Assembly (NCBI GenBank): GCA_964535315.1
Contig: CAZHTS010000015.1
Coordinates: forward strand, 7,251 to 71,250
Reading direction: 5' to 3'
Length of the DNA: 64,000 bases
Origin: CAZHTS01 sp964535315
GTDB lineage: Bacteria > Chloroflexota > Anaerolineae > Anaerolineales > Anaerolineaceae
Shown here: positions 33,141 through 42,451 of the stretch, piece by piece
Position numbering within the stretch: position 1 is the stretch's first letter
How the letters are laid out: every line of letters begins with the position of its first letter
The notes under the pieces: generated by a model
The model's database searches: none
What the model saw: the letters and a program-made list of their open reading frames with translations, nothing else
Told to the model about the DNA's origin: nothing
Position numbers and translations under genes: made by a program

Positions 33141-33998
33141 CAGCCCGGCGAAGAGCTCTAACGGCGCCACGCCCAGCCCCACCAGCCCCGGCCCGGTGTG
33201 CGCCCCCAACACCGGCGCAATCGCCGTCACCGCCTCAAAGCGGCACTCGAACAATGAGGCCATTCTCTCGCGCAGCAGTTCTACCCCCTCCAGGTTGTTG
33301 CCATGCAGCAGTTGTACCCGCAGGGCGCTGCCCGCCGGATAGATGCCCGCCACCACATCGCCGATGCGTTGGATGGCGCGTTTGAAGGTGATCTCCTGCG
33401 CATAGGGGGTATACGTCCCGTGCTCTTTTTCCACGCCGATGATCGGTTTGATGTTGAGCAGCGAAGCCAACAGGCCCTTGAGATGGCTGATCCGTCCGCC
33501 GTGGATCAGGTATTTGAGCGTCGGGAGTGTAAAGAGCCCTTCGCTCTGGGCGCGCAGTTTTTCCAACAGGGCCAGAATCTGTTCCAGCGACCAGCCGGCC
33601 TGCGCCGCCAGCGCCGCCGCCTGCACCTGCCAGCCCTCGGGCACCGAAAGGGTCATCGTATCGAAAATGGTCACGTTGGCCTCCGGCACCATCGCCGCCC
33701 CCAGGCGCGCCGAATTGACCGTCCCGCTCAAACCAGAAGAAATGTGAATGGAAAGAATGTCCGGGTCGGTGTGCGCCAGGTTGCGATAGAGTTCGGCGAA
33801 ATCACCCGCCGAAGGTTGCGAGGTGATCGGATAGCTCTCGGTTTCCGACAACATACGGTAGAAATCTTCGGGCTGCAAATCCACCCCGCTTTGATAGGTG
33901 CGCTCTTCCAGGGTGATACGCAGCGGGGCGAAATGGACATCCAGGCCCGCCAACTGTCCCCGGGACAGGTCGGCCCCTCGATCGGTTACAATCTTCAT
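33135..33998 (-). CDS. DegV family fatty-acid-binding protein
   Basis: This 287-residue protein has the DegV hallmarks: an N-terminal I-V-T-D-R-G-A-D-L, H-I-S-S-G-L-S-G-T in the ligand pocket, and a C-terminal A-H-T-G-P-G-L-V-G-L-G. DegV/FakB proteins bind fatty acids and, in Gram-positives, present them to the kinase FakA. No FakA gene is nearby. AGGAGAAGGAAG precedes the ATG. mutL lies 26 bases upstream on the same strand, so the two may be co-transcribed. Confidence 0.92.
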   Translation of the reverse strand: MKIVTDRGADLSRGQLAGLDVHFAPLRITLEERTYQSGVDLQPEDFYRMLSETESYPITSQPSAGDFAELYRNLAHTDPDILSIHISSGLSGTVNSARLGAAMVPEANVTIFDTMTLSVPEGWQVQAAALAAQAGWSLEQILALLEKLRAQSEGLFTLPTLKYLIHGGRISHLKGLLASLLNIKPIIGVEKEHGTYTPYAQEITFKRAIQRIGDVVAGIYPAGSALRVQLLHGNNLEGVELLRERMASLFECRFEAVTAIAPVLGAHTGPGLVGLGVAPLELFAGLL

Positions 33999-34024
33999 CT
34001 TCCTTCTCCTGTGAATAGGTTGGT

Positions 34025-35800
34025 CTAGCGGCTGCCTCGCCGCCCAAACTGGCGTTCTAATAAATCGACCGAGAGATGAATCATGGTAGGCCGGCCGTGG
34101 GGACAGGTGCGCGGCGACTGGCAGGCTTCCAGATCCTGCAACAGCGCCCGCTGCTCTTCCACCGAAAGGATTTGCCCCGCCTTGACCGCCGCCCGCTTAC
34201 ACACCCGCGCCGCGATGCGTTCTTCCACCTCGGCCTGCAACGGAGTCTCGTCCTCCTCAAAATCTTCAACCACCACCCGCACAGCCGCCACCGGATCGAC
34301 GCCGCTAAAGATGGCCGGTATCGAGCGCACCCGGAAGGTCGCCGGGCCAAACGGCTCCACCAGAAAACCCAGCTGTTCCAATACCCCCAATTGTTCCTGA
34401 AACAGTGACGCACTTTGCGGCGCAAGCTGGAACATCACTGCTTCCAACAACGCCTGACCCGGCAAACGGCTTGCCTGCTGGCGTAATAATTTTTCAAACA
34501 GCACCCGTTCATGAGCGGCGTGCTGGTCGATCAGGTACAGCCCGTCCGGGCCCTCGGCCACCAGATAGGTGGCGCCCACCTGGCCGATCAGGCGCAGCAA
34601 CGGCAGCGAACCCGACGGCGGAGCGACCGGCGCCGGCGCCGGGGCAGTGGGGGCAAGCAGCGCTTCGGCCTCGGCCGCCAACGCCGCCGCTTCAAACGCC
34701 AGGCCCGGCTGCGTCTCACTGCGCGCCTGCGCCGCCATTTCCCAGGCGGGGTCAAAGGTCAGCGGGTGCGTTTCTGGCCGCCAGGCAGGCAGGTTGACCT
34801 GCGGCACGGGCGAATGCGCCAGCAAGGCGCGCCGCACCCCACGCTGCACGCTGCCAAACACCCTTTCCTGCTCGCGGAAACGCACTTCGGCCTTGGCCGG
34901 GTGGACGTTCACGTCCACCGCTTCGGGATCCAACTGCACGAACAACACCGCCAGCGGGTAACGCCCGACCATCAGCAGGGTATGATAGGCCTGTAACAAC
35001 GCCGCGCTCAGCGCCGTATCCTGCACCCAGCGCCCGTTAATGAAAAAGGTGATCTCGCGCCGGTTCGAACGCGTCAACGACACCGGGCTGATATACCCGC
35101 CCAGTTGGATCGTCTCGTCTTCCGTCAGCAGCACCTCGAGCATCTGGCGCGCCACGTCCACGCCGTACAGACTGGCCAACACTTCGCGCCGGTCGCCGTT
35201 TCCGCTGGTTTGCAGCGCCGGCTTGCCGTCCTGCCACAGTTGAAAGCGCACCTGCGGATAGGCCAGGGCGTAACGTGTCACCAACGCCTCCACCTGCTGG
35301 CGCTCGGTGGCGTCGCGCTTCAAAAACTTCAGCCGCGCCGGGACGTTATAAAACAAATCCTCGACCCGCACCACCGTGCCGGCCGGCGCTCCGGCCGCTT
35401 CCACCCGGCTCGCCGCGCCGCCCTCCACCACCAGCCGTCCCCCCGTTTCGGCCTGGGCGTGGTGCGAGGTCAACGTCAGGCGCGACACCGAACCGATCGA
35501 AGCCAGCGCCTCGCCGCGGAAACCCAACGTGGTGATGTGAAATAAATCTTCTGCGCTGCGCAATTTGCTGGTGGCATGTCGCGCCACCGCCAGCGACAGT
35601 TCGTCCGCCGGTATGCCCATGCCATCGTCCGCCACCTCGATCAGACGTTGCCCCGCCCCCTCAATCCGGATCACAATATGCCGCGAGCCGGCGTCCAACG
35701 CATTCTCGAGCAGTTCCTTAACCACCGAAGCCGGGCGTTCTACGACCTCGCCGGCGGCAATTTGTGAAGCGACCTCATCAGATAAAAGCTGAATCGTCAT
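34025..35800 (-). CDS. mutL: DNA mismatch repair protein MutL
   Basis: The 591-residue protein has the GHKL N-terminal ATPase motifs E-L-L-E-N-A-L-D-A, D-D-G-M-G-I and T-L-G-F-R-G-E-A-L, a transducer domain with N-V-H-P-A-K, a variable Ala/Pro linker and a C-terminal dimerisation domain. The endonuclease motif D-Q-H-A-x-x-E-R of MutS2-era nicking MutL proteins is present as D-Q-H-A-A-H-E-R, and C-P-H-G-R-P appears at the end, so it is probably a nicking MutL. A TATAAT on the minus strand (35809-35814) lies eight bases before the ATG. mutS is not adjacent. Confidence 0.95.
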   Translation of the reverse strand: MTIQLLSDEVASQIAAGEVVERPASVVKELLENALDAGSRHIVIRIEGAGQRLIEVADDGMGIPADELSLAVARHATSKLRSAEDLFHITTLGFRGEALASIGSVSRLTLTSHHAQAETGGRLVVEGGAASRVEAAGAPAGTVVRVEDLFYNVPARLKFLKRDATERQQVEALVTRYALAYPQVRFQLWQDGKPALQTSGNGDRREVLASLYGVDVARQMLEVLLTEDETIQLGGYISPVSLTRSNRREITFFINGRWVQDTALSAALLQAYHTLLMVGRYPLAVLFVQLDPEAVDVNVHPAKAEVRFREQERVFGSVQRGVRRALLAHSPVPQVNLPAWRPETHPLTFDPAWEMAAQARSETQPGLAFEAAALAAEAEALLAPTAPAPAPVAPPSGSLPLLRLIGQVGATYLVAEGPDGLYLIDQHAAHERVLFEKLLRQQASRLPGQALLEAVMFQLAPQSASLFQEQLGVLEQLGFLVEPFGPATFRVRSIPAIFSGVDPVAAVRVVVEDFEEDETPLQAEVEERIAARVCKRAAVKAGQILSVEEQRALLQDLEACQSPRTCPHGRPTMIHLSVDLLERQFGRRGSR

Positions 35801-35828
35801 ACACCTTGATTATAACCCGTCCTGCGAA

Positions 35829-35857
35829 TTGACACCACTTCCGATCTGATTTAGACT
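35829..35857 (+). promoter_or_regulatory. Near-consensus promoter giving a leaderless HAD mRNA
   Basis: TTGACA (35829-35834), a 17-base spacer and TAGACT (35852-35857) are followed after seven bases by the ATG at 35865. Transcription should start at or within a base or two of the start codon. The mutL -10 box lies just left on the opposite strand. Confidence 0.8.
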
Positions 35858-35864
35858 CAAGCGG

Positions 35865-36512
35865 ATGAAACCTACCTTGCTCTTCTTCGATCTCGACGAT
35901 ACCCTCTACCCGCCCACCTCGGGTGTCTGGCAGGCCATTCGCGCCCGCATCGAACAATACATGCGCGAACGCATGGGCATTCCCCCTGCACAGATTTCCG
36001 CCATGCGCCAGGAATTCATGCTCGCTTATGGCACCACGCTGCGCGGGCTCCAGGCCACCTACAAGATCGACGCTCAGGAATATCTGGATTTCGTCCACGA
36101 CGTGCCGCTGGCGCAATTCATCGCCCCCAGCCCGGCGCTCGCCGCCCTGCTCGGGCGTTACCCGCAGCGCAAGGTCATCTTCACCAACGCCGACACCGCC
36201 CACGCCCGCCGCGTCCTGAAAGTCTTGCAGTTGAGCGAACACTTCGAACAGATCATCGACGTGCGCGACATCAGCCCCTACTGCAAACCGATGCCGCCCG
36301 CCTTTGAGATTGCCCTGCGCCTGGCCGGCAGCCCCGACCCGCAAACGTGCGCCCTGATCGACGACTCGTTCGCCAACATCTGCGCCGCCCACCAGCTAGG
36401 CTGGCAGACCGTCCTGGTCAACGCCCGGCGCGACCCCGAGCTTGCCGCCTGCGGCCCGCAAATCGATCACCTGCTGGAACTGCCTTCCGTTTTACCCGTG
36501 GAGGCCCCATGA
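35865..36512 (+). CDS. HAD-family pyrimidine 5'-nucleotidase-like phosphatase
   Basis: The 215-residue protein has HAD motif I F-D-L-D-D-T-L-Y, motif II F-T-N-A-D, a motif III Lys in Y-C-K-P and motif IV L-I-D-D-S-F-A-N. The helical cap begins with P-T-S-G-V-W. This pattern matches the SDT1/PHM8-type pyrimidine 5'-nucleotidase group, which dephosphorylates nucleoside monophosphates. No ribosome-binding site is seen, in line with a leaderless transcript. Its stop overlaps the next small gene by ATGA. Confidence 0.88.
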   Translation: MKPTLLFFDLDDTLYPPTSGVWQAIRARIEQYMRERMGIPPAQISAMRQEFMLAYGTTLRGLQATYKIDAQEYLDFVHDVPLAQFIAPSPALAALLGRYPQRKVIFTNADTAHARRVLKVLQLSEHFEQIIDVRDISPYCKPMPPAFEIALRLAGSPDPQTCALIDDSFANICAAHQLGWQTVLVNARRDPELAACGPQIDHLLELPSVLPVEAP

Positions 36513-36796
36513 ACGCCATTTCCTTAGCCGGCTGGATCATTCTGGCCTTTGTCGTCATCCTGTTCGTTGCCCTCAACTACTGGCTCTTTTCTGCTTTACG
36601 GCAGCGCCGTCACCCCGGCTCTTCTTCCCTGTGGGATGGTCTCAAACAGACCGGCTCGCCGTGGAAAAAGGAAGACGAGGGCTGGGCCGAGCTATCGCGC
36701 CGGGTGACCGCCCTGCGCCAGGGCGCGCCGCCCGAGAGCAACGCCCCGCGGCGCTCACCCTCACCGCCTGCCCTCGACGATGACGACGACGATTGA
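36509..36796 (+). CDS. Small single-helix membrane protein of unknown function
   Basis: This 95-residue protein has one transmembrane helix (about residues 6-31), a cytoplasmic segment with S-L-W-D-G-L-K-Q and an acidic tail of six Asp residues. The ATG overlaps the HAD stop (ATGA), and AGG lies a few bases upstream, which supports it as a real gene. I do not recognise the family. Co-translation with the nucleotidase is the only functional hint. Confidence 0.65.
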   Translation: MNAISLAGWIILAFVVILFVALNYWLFSALRQRRHPGSSSLWDGLKQTGSPWKKEDEGWAELSRRVTALRQGAPPESNAPRRSPSPPALDDDDDD

Positions 36797-36892
36797 ACGG
36801 CTCTAATGCCAGATTAACCATTGCGTGATAAGCTTTCTTACAAATTGGCTCCGCAAGGTGTCATTCGAATTGTGTTTGCTCAGGAGTACGAA

Positions 36893-38125
36893 ATGCCAAA
36901 GTACGTTCGTTATTTACTCAGCCTGATCATCGCCGTCATCCTGCTCGCCGGCGCCTTCTCAGGCGGCATTCTGGTTGGCTGGGCCATGCCCAATACACCC
37001 ACCGCCGCGCTGCAATTCCCCCTGCTCAAGAACAGCTCGTCCGGCGGCAACGCCAATGCTGCCGCCAGCGACCAGGAGAAATTATTTGCCCCCTTCTGGC
37101 AGACCTGGGATATCGTCCACAATCAGTACGTCGACCAGCCCGTCAACGACCTGGATCTGATGCGCGGCGCCATTCGCGGCATGCTCGCCGCCCTGGGCGA
37201 CCAGCACACCTCGTACATGGACCCCGACCAATACCGCCAGCAAAATGCGCCCCTTGCCGGTGAATACGAAGGCATCGGCGCCTGGGTGGATATTACCGGT
37301 GAATACCTCAGCATCATCAGCCCCATGCCCAACTCGCCCGCCGAAAAAGCCGGTCTGAAGAGCGGCGACCAGATTATCAAGGTGGATGGCGAAGACATGA
37401 GCGGCGTGGACGGCAACCTGGTGCTGCGCCATGTCCTCGGCCCGGCCGGCTCCAAAGTCACCCTCACCGTTCTGCGTGAGGGCGAAAAAGAGCCTTTCGA
37501 CGTCACCATCGAGCGCGCCAAGATCGTCGTCCCCAGCGTCGAAGGCAAAATGCTGGACGGCAACATCGCCTACGTGCGCCTGTTTACCTACGGCGAAAAG
37601 ACCGCCACCGATCTGCACGACATCCTCAAGGATCTGCTGGCCAAAAACCCCAAAGGCCTGATCCTCGATCTGCGCAACAACGGCGGCGGTTATCTCACCA
37701 CGGCCATGCAGGTCACCTCGGAATTCATCAGCAAGGGCACGCTCATGTACGAAGAGTACGGCGATGGCACCCGTAAGGAATTCCAGGCCACCCCGGGCGG
37801 GCTGGCGATCGACATTCCGCTCGTCGTGCTGACCAACGAAGGTACCGCCTCTGCTTCCGAGATCACCGCCGGCGCCATCCAGGATTATGGACGCGGCAAG
37901 CTGGTGGGCGCCACCACCTACGGCAAGGGCTCGGTGCAAAACTGGCTGCCGCTCGACGACGACCAGGGCGCCGTGCGGGTCACCATCGCCCGCTGGCTGA
38001 CCCCCAAAGAGCGCCTGATCCACAAAGTGGGTCTCAAACCGGACTACGAGGTGCCCTTCACCGAGGAAGACGCCAAAGCCAATCGCGATCCACAACTGCA
38101 AAAGGCCATCGATCTGCTCAAATAA
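36893..38125 (+). CDS. S41 family C-terminal processing peptidase
   Basis: The 410-residue protein has an N-terminal membrane anchor or signal (about residues 5-30), a PDZ domain with the G-I-G-A-W entry and K-S-G-D-Q-I-I-K-V-D-G, and a tail-specific protease domain. The catalytic Ser is in N-E-G-T-A-S-A-S-E and the Lys in Y-G-K-G-S-V-Q. CtpA-type enzymes cleave envelope proteins from their C-termini outside the membrane. The ATG at 36893 has AGGAG six bases upstream. A strong terminator follows. Confidence 0.93.
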   Translation: MPKYVRYLLSLIIAVILLAGAFSGGILVGWAMPNTPTAALQFPLLKNSSSGGNANAAASDQEKLFAPFWQTWDIVHNQYVDQPVNDLDLMRGAIRGMLAALGDQHTSYMDPDQYRQQNAPLAGEYEGIGAWVDITGEYLSIISPMPNSPAEKAGLKSGDQIIKVDGEDMSGVDGNLVLRHVLGPAGSKVTLTVLREGEKEPFDVTIERAKIVVPSVEGKMLDGNIAYVRLFTYGEKTATDLHDILKDLLAKNPKGLILDLRNNGGGYLTTAMQVTSEFISKGTLMYEEYGDGTRKEFQATPGGLAIDIPLVVLTNEGTASASEITAGAIQDYGRGKLVGATTYGKGSVQNWLPLDDDQGAVRVTIARWLTPKERLIHKVGLKPDYEVPFTEEDAKANRDPQLQKAIDLLK

Positions 38126-38145
38126 TCACCTTTTTTCACCCTTCC

Positions 38146-38180
38146 GGCGGGCGCATGGATCACGGCGCCCGCCTTTTTTT
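38146..38180 (+). terminator. Intrinsic terminator after the S41 peptidase gene
   Basis: GGCGGGCGC (38146-38154) pairs perfectly with GCGCCCGCC (38165-38173), loop of ten bases, followed by seven T residues. Confidence 0.93.
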
Positions 38181-38211
38181 CTTAAAGAAACCCAAAAAAC
38201 ACGGGATTCAA

Positions 38212-38240
38212 TTGACAGTTTCACATGCGCCGGGTATAAT
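38212..38240 (+). promoter_or_regulatory. Consensus sigma-70 promoter of the S1-domain gene
   Basis: TTGACA (38212-38217), a 17-base spacer and TATAAT (38235-38240) match the consensus exactly. The ATG is 38 bases downstream, predicting strong expression. Confidence 0.93.
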
Positions 38241-38278
38241 TTTCTGTCGCTGAATTCATGAAACGGGAGAGAAACGCT

Positions 38279-39103
38279 ATGGATATGAGCGTAGCGGCCG
38301 AAATCGACCGCCCAGAAGTAAAACAGAAAATGCACTTTACGGGTAAAGTCGTCAAGACCAGCCTGGCGGGTGCGCTGATTGACATCGGCACTGGGAGCCC
38401 CGCTGTCATTCATATTTCGCAATTGTTGGCCCCCAGCCCTGAACCGATCAAGCGTGTCGAAGACGTCCTGCAAATTGGCCAGGAAGTCGACGTTTGGGTA
38501 CGCAAGATCAAAGACGGGCGTATCGAGCTGACCATGATCAAGCCCCTCGACCTCGAGTGGCGCGACCTCAAGAAGGGTCAGGTTGTCAAAGGCAAGGTAG
38601 TTCGCCTGGAAAAGTTCGGCGCCTTTGTTGAAATCGGTGCGGAGCGCCCCGGCCTGGTGCACATCAGCGAAATGGCCCATGGTTACGTGCGCACCCCCGG
38701 TGACGTGGTCAAAGAAGGCGACGAGATCGAAGCCGAAGTGCTGGACGTGAACCGCAAGAAGAAGCAGATCAAGCTCAGCATGAAGGCCCTCATCCCCGAA
38801 CCGGTCAAGGAAGAGCCCAGCCCCCACATCGCCGACCAGCCCCAGCGCGAAAAGCCTGTCCGCCGCAAGAAAGCGCCGCGCAAGCAAAGCGCCGAGATGA
38901 TCGACGGGGAACTGCCCGAGATGCCCGAAGAGGCTCAGCACACCGAAGAAGAACCGACCGCCATGGCCATCGCCCTGCGCGAAGCTATGGAACGCGCCAA
39001 GACCCGCAAAAAGCAGTTGGAAGAAAAGAAAAAGAAGACTGTTTCGGCGGAAAACGAAGATATCTTCAATCGGACTCTCGAGCAAAAGGCCCGTACCGTA
39101 TAA
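38279..39103 (+). CDS. S1 RNA-binding domain protein
   Basis: This 274-residue protein has two S1 domains (about residues 18-90 and 98-170). The second shows the typical K-G-K-V-V-R-L-E-K-F-G-A-F-V-E-I and L-V-H-I-S-E-M. A long charged, probably disordered and coiled tail rich in Lys and Glu follows. Such proteins bind RNA and associate with ribosomes or translation. The ATG at 38279 is chosen over one 21 bases earlier because GGGAG lies ten bases before it. It sits behind a consensus promoter and before a strong terminator as a single-gene unit. Confidence 0.9.
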   Translation: MDMSVAAEIDRPEVKQKMHFTGKVVKTSLAGALIDIGTGSPAVIHISQLLAPSPEPIKRVEDVLQIGQEVDVWVRKIKDGRIELTMIKPLDLEWRDLKKGQVVKGKVVRLEKFGAFVEIGAERPGLVHISEMAHGYVRTPGDVVKEGDEIEAEVLDVNRKKKQIKLSMKALIPEPVKEEPSPHIADQPQREKPVRRKKAPRKQSAEMIDGELPEMPEEAQHTEEEPTAMAIALREAMERAKTRKKQLEEKKKKTVSAENEDIFNRTLEQKARTV

Positions 39104-39230
39104 GCCCCTGTTTGGGACCTTTGCAAAACGGCTTAACAATCGACTGCCTCTGATGAACTGCCGAAGCTCCATCCGGCGGAACGATCTTCCGTTTTCATTG
39201 TCTCCCATTCAGCGCCCCGTATGCAATACC

Positions 39231-39262
39231 AACCGCTTTGCGTCCCCGCAAAGCGGTTTTCA
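39231..39262 (+). terminator. Terminator after the S1-domain gene
   Basis: ACCGCTTTGCG (39232-39242) and CGCAAAGCGGT (39247-39257) form a perfect 11-bp stem with loop TCCC, followed by TTT-CA-ATTTT. The T run overlaps the putative -35 of the pyrG promoter. Confidence 0.9.
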
Positions 39263-39342
39263 ATTTTAAGCCCTTATGGTAAACTTGCTCCAGTCAAACT
39301 CACAAAAAAGCCTGGCTGCCTGCGCTCTTTCGCCAGGCTTTT
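39257..39342 (+). promoter_or_regulatory. pyrG promoter candidate and leader hairpin (possible attenuator)
   Basis: TTTTCA (39257-39262), 17 bases and TAAACT (39280-39285) form a moderate promoter. The leader then holds AAAAGCCTGGC (39306-39316) pairing perfectly with GCCAGGCTTTT (39332-39342), followed by CAATTGTTTTTC, so it can act as a terminator 24 bases before the pyrG ATG. pyrG of Gram-positive bacteria is controlled by a CTP-sensitive leader terminator. The initial GGG needed for that mechanism is not evident here. Confidence 0.5.
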
Positions 39343-39366
39343 CAATTGTTTTTCAAAAGGTGTGTC

Positions 39367-40983
39367 ATGGGAACCAAATATATCTTCTTCACCGGCGGCG
39401 TGGTCAGCTCTGTAGGCAAGGGAGTTACCGCCGCCGCAATCGGTAGATTATTGAAAGAACGCGGCTTTCGGGTGGCCGTGCAAAAACTGGACCCCTACAT
39501 CAACGTCGACCCCGGTACGATGAGCCCCTATCAGCACGGCGAGGTCTTTGTCCTCGACGACGGCGCCGAAACCGACCTGGATCTGGGCCACTACGAACGC
39601 TTCATCGATATCCGCCTCAATAAGGTCTGCAACATCACCACCGGCCAGGTCTACGCCGAAGTCATCAGCAAGGAACGACACGGCGATTACCTCGGCGGCA
39701 CCATCCAGGTCATCCCCCATATCACCAACGAAATCAAACGCCGCATCGGCCTGGTCGCCAAGACCACCGGTGCGGAAATCGTTTTAGTAGAGGTAGGCGG
39801 CACCGTCGGCGATATCGAAAGCCTGCCCTTCCTCGAAGCCATCCGCCAGCTGCGCAGCGATATGGGCCGCGAGAACACGCTCTACATCCACGTCACCTGG
39901 TTGCCCTACATCGGCGCCACCGGCGAGCTAAAAACCAAACCCACCCAGCACTCCGTGCGCGAACTGCGCTCCATCGGCATCTCGCCGGATATGATCTTTG
40001 CCCGTTCGGATCAGCCCATCGAAAGCGACCTGCTCGAGAAAATCGCCCTGTTTTGCGACGTGCAGAAACAGGCCGTCGTCCCAATGGTCACCACTCCGGT
40101 GCTGTACGACATCCCCATTCTGCTCGAACAGGCCCACGTGGCCGATATCATCCTCGAAAAGCTGAACCTCAGCCCGCGCCAGCAGCCGGATTGGAGCCAG
40201 TGGCAGATGCTGCTGGACAATATCCGCAAACAACGCCCGCAGGTAAAAATCGCCCTGGTGGGCAAGTACGTCGAACTGCACGACGCCTACATCAGCGTGC
40301 GCGCCGCCCTCGAACACGCCGCCTTGCACCAGGGCGTGGAGATCAAGATCAACTGGGTGCATTCGGTCGAACTGGAAAAAGGGCGCGGCTGGGAGGCCGT
40401 GCGCGAGTCCGACGGCGTGATCGTCCCCGGCGGCTTCGGCAGTCGCGGCATCGAGGGCAAGATCCAGGCCGCCCACTTCGCCCGCAGCGAAAAGGTGCCC
40501 TACCTGGGGCTGTGTCTCGGCATGCAGCTGATGGTCATCGACTTCGCCCGCCACGTGCTGCAAACCGAAGACGCCAACTCGACCGAATTCGAGCGCACCA
40601 CCCGCCACCCGATCATCGACCTGATGCCCGAACAAACCCAGATCACCGACATGGGCGGCACCATGCGCCTGGGGCTGTACCCCTGCCACCTCGTGCCCGG
40701 CACCATCGCCGCCGACGCCTACCAGGAAGAACTGGTGCAGGAACGTCACCGCCACCGCTTCGAGTTCAACAACGCCTACCGCAAGACCCTGGAAGAACAC
40801 GGCATGCGCTTCTCCGGGCTCTCACCCGACGGGCGCCTGGTCGAAATCGCCGAACTGAGCGACCATCCTTTCATGCTCGGCACCCAGTTCCACCCCGAGT
40901 TCCTCTCACGCCCCAACCGGCCCCACCCGCTGTTCTATGCCTTCATCCGCGCCGCCAGCCAGCACGCCGGCGTTGTGCACTAG
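39367..40983 (+). CDS. pyrG: CTP synthase
   Basis: The 538-residue enzyme has the N-terminal synthetase domain (F-F-T-G-G-V-V-S-S-V-G-K-G, then K-L-D-P-Y-I-N-V-D-P-G-T-M-S-P) and a C-terminal class I glutamine amidotransferase with G-L-C-L-G-M-Q around the catalytic Cys and a late H-P-E-F. It converts UTP, ATP and glutamine to CTP, the last step of pyrimidine nucleotide synthesis. Start 39367 follows AAGGTG by four bases; an upstream in-frame ATG at 39346 lies in the leader. Length is typical for the family. Confidence 0.97.
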   Translation: MGTKYIFFTGGVVSSVGKGVTAAAIGRLLKERGFRVAVQKLDPYINVDPGTMSPYQHGEVFVLDDGAETDLDLGHYERFIDIRLNKVCNITTGQVYAEVISKERHGDYLGGTIQVIPHITNEIKRRIGLVAKTTGAEIVLVEVGGTVGDIESLPFLEAIRQLRSDMGRENTLYIHVTWLPYIGATGELKTKPTQHSVRELRSIGISPDMIFARSDQPIESDLLEKIALFCDVQKQAVVPMVTTPVLYDIPILLEQAHVADIILEKLNLSPRQQPDWSQWQMLLDNIRKQRPQVKIALVGKYVELHDAYISVRAALEHAALHQGVEIKINWVHSVELEKGRGWEAVRESDGVIVPGGFGSRGIEGKIQAAHFARSEKVPYLGLCLGMQLMVIDFARHVLQTEDANSTEFERTTRHPIIDLMPEQTQITDMGGTMRLGLYPCHLVPGTIAADAYQEELVQERHRHRFEFNNAYRKTLEEHGMRFSGLSPDGRLVEIAELSDHPFMLGTQFHPEFLSRPNRPHPLFYAFIRAASQHAGVVH

Positions 40984-41138
40984 ATTGCGGCAAGAAACCG
41001 TCAAAAAGTAGCCCGCACTTTCAAAAACCGTATTATACTTGTCTGGTAGACGGCTTGAATCAGCGCCGCACTGTGCTATCCCTGTCCATCCGGCGACCCG
41101 GTCGCCATCATTCATCCCCCCGTTCAAGGAATATAGCT

Positions 41139-42428
41139 ATGGAAACCACAATTGAATCAGTAGTTGCGCAAGAAGTTCTGGATTCGCGCGGCAACCCGAC
41201 TGTGGAAGTTGAAGTCGTGTTGGCTGACGGCAGTTGGGGCCGGGCTGCTGTCCCCTCCGGCGCCTCCACCGGCGTGCACGAAGCGTTGGAAATGCGAGAC
41301 GGCGATAAGTCTCGTTATCTGGGCAAGGGCGTGCTCAAGGCCGTCGAAAACGTCAACACCGAGATCGCCGAAGCCCTGGTCGGCTGGGACGCCGTCGAGC
41401 AATATTCCATCGACCACATGCTGATCGAACTGGACGGCACCCCCAACAAGTCCAAGTTGGGCGCCAACGCCATCCTCGGCACCAGCCTGGCCGTGGCCAA
41501 AGCCGCCGCCAATGCCCTGGGCCTGCCCCTCTATCGCTACATCGGCGGCGTTTATGCCCACGTGCTGCCCGTCCCGATGATGAACATCCTCAACGGCGGC
41601 GCTCATACCGCCTGGCAGTCGACCGACGCCCAGGAATTCATGGTCATGCCGCTCGGCGCTTCCTCGTTTGCCGAGGGTCTGCGCTGGGGCGCCGAAATCT
41701 ACCACACCCTCAAGAGCGTCCTCAAGAGCCGCGGTTACCCCACCCTGGTCGGGGATGAGGGCGGTTATGCGCCCCCGCTCAAGGCCAACGCCGAGGCCGT
41801 CGAGGTCATCCTCGAGGCCATCACCAAGGCCGGTTACAAGCCCGGCGAGCAGGTTTGCATCGCCCTCGACCCGGCGGCTTCCGAACTGTACGACGAGGAA
41901 ACCCGCACCTACAACCTGCGCAAGGAAGGCAAGAAGCTCACCGGCGAAGAAATGGTCGCCTTCTGGAAGAATTGGGTCGAACAGTACCCCATCGTCTCGA
42001 TCGAAGATGGCCTGGCCCAGGACGACTGGGACAGCTGGAAGCTGATGGTCAAGGAAGTTGGCCAGCGCATCCAGATCGTCGGCGACGACCTGCTCGTCAC
42101 CAACCCCGAGCGTGTCCGCCGCGCCATCCGCGAACAGGCCGCCAACGCCCTGTTGGTCAAACTCAACCAGATTGGCTCGCTGACCGAGACCATCGAAGCG
42201 GTCGAGACCTGTCACCGCGCCGGCTGGCGCGCCGTCACCTCGCACCGCTCGGGCGAGACCGAAGACGCCACCATCGCCGACCTGGCGGTAGCGCTCAACA
42301 TGGGCCAGATCAAGACCGGCGCCCCGGCCCGCTCCGACCGCGTCGCCAAGTACAACCAGCTGCTGCGCATCGAAGCCGAGTTGGGCGACAGCGCCAGCTA
42401 CGCCGGCTGGAGCGCCCTCAAGCGCTAA
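41139..42428 (+). CDS. eno: Enolase
   Basis: The 429-residue enzyme starts at 41139, eight bases after AAGGA. Signature segments include the N-terminal V-L-D-S-R-G-N-P-T-V-E-V, G-A-N-A-I-L-G-T-S-L-A, the catalytic-loop V-G-D-D-L-L-V-T-N, Lys in L-L-V-K-L-N-Q-I-G and S-H-R-S-G-E-T-E-D. It interconverts 2-phosphoglycerate and phosphoenolpyruvate in glycolysis. The 155-base spacer from pyrG has a TATACT-like box near 41033 and probably its own promoter. A strong terminator follows. Confidence 0.97.
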   Translation: METTIESVVAQEVLDSRGNPTVEVEVVLADGSWGRAAVPSGASTGVHEALEMRDGDKSRYLGKGVLKAVENVNTEIAEALVGWDAVEQYSIDHMLIELDGTPNKSKLGANAILGTSLAVAKAAANALGLPLYRYIGGVYAHVLPVPMMNILNGGAHTAWQSTDAQEFMVMPLGASSFAEGLRWGAEIYHTLKSVLKSRGYPTLVGDEGGYAPPLKANAEAVEVILEAITKAGYKPGEQVCIALDPAASELYDEETRTYNLRKEGKKLTGEEMVAFWKNWVEQYPIVSIEDGLAQDDWDSWKLMVKEVGQRIQIVGDDLLVTNPERVRRAIREQAANALLVKLNQIGSLTETIEAVETCHRAGWRAVTSHRSGETEDATIADLAVALNMGQIKTGAPARSDRVAKYNQLLRIEAELGDSASYAGWSALKR

Positions 42429-42451
42429 TTCCAGGCTGTGCCGACACACAG

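Noticed and set aside
40053..41138. N-terminal extension of the enolase frame through pyrG
   Set aside because: The upstream part is an alternative frame of pyrG, a typical shadow. Enolase homology begins at the ATG at 41139 with a ribosome-binding site.
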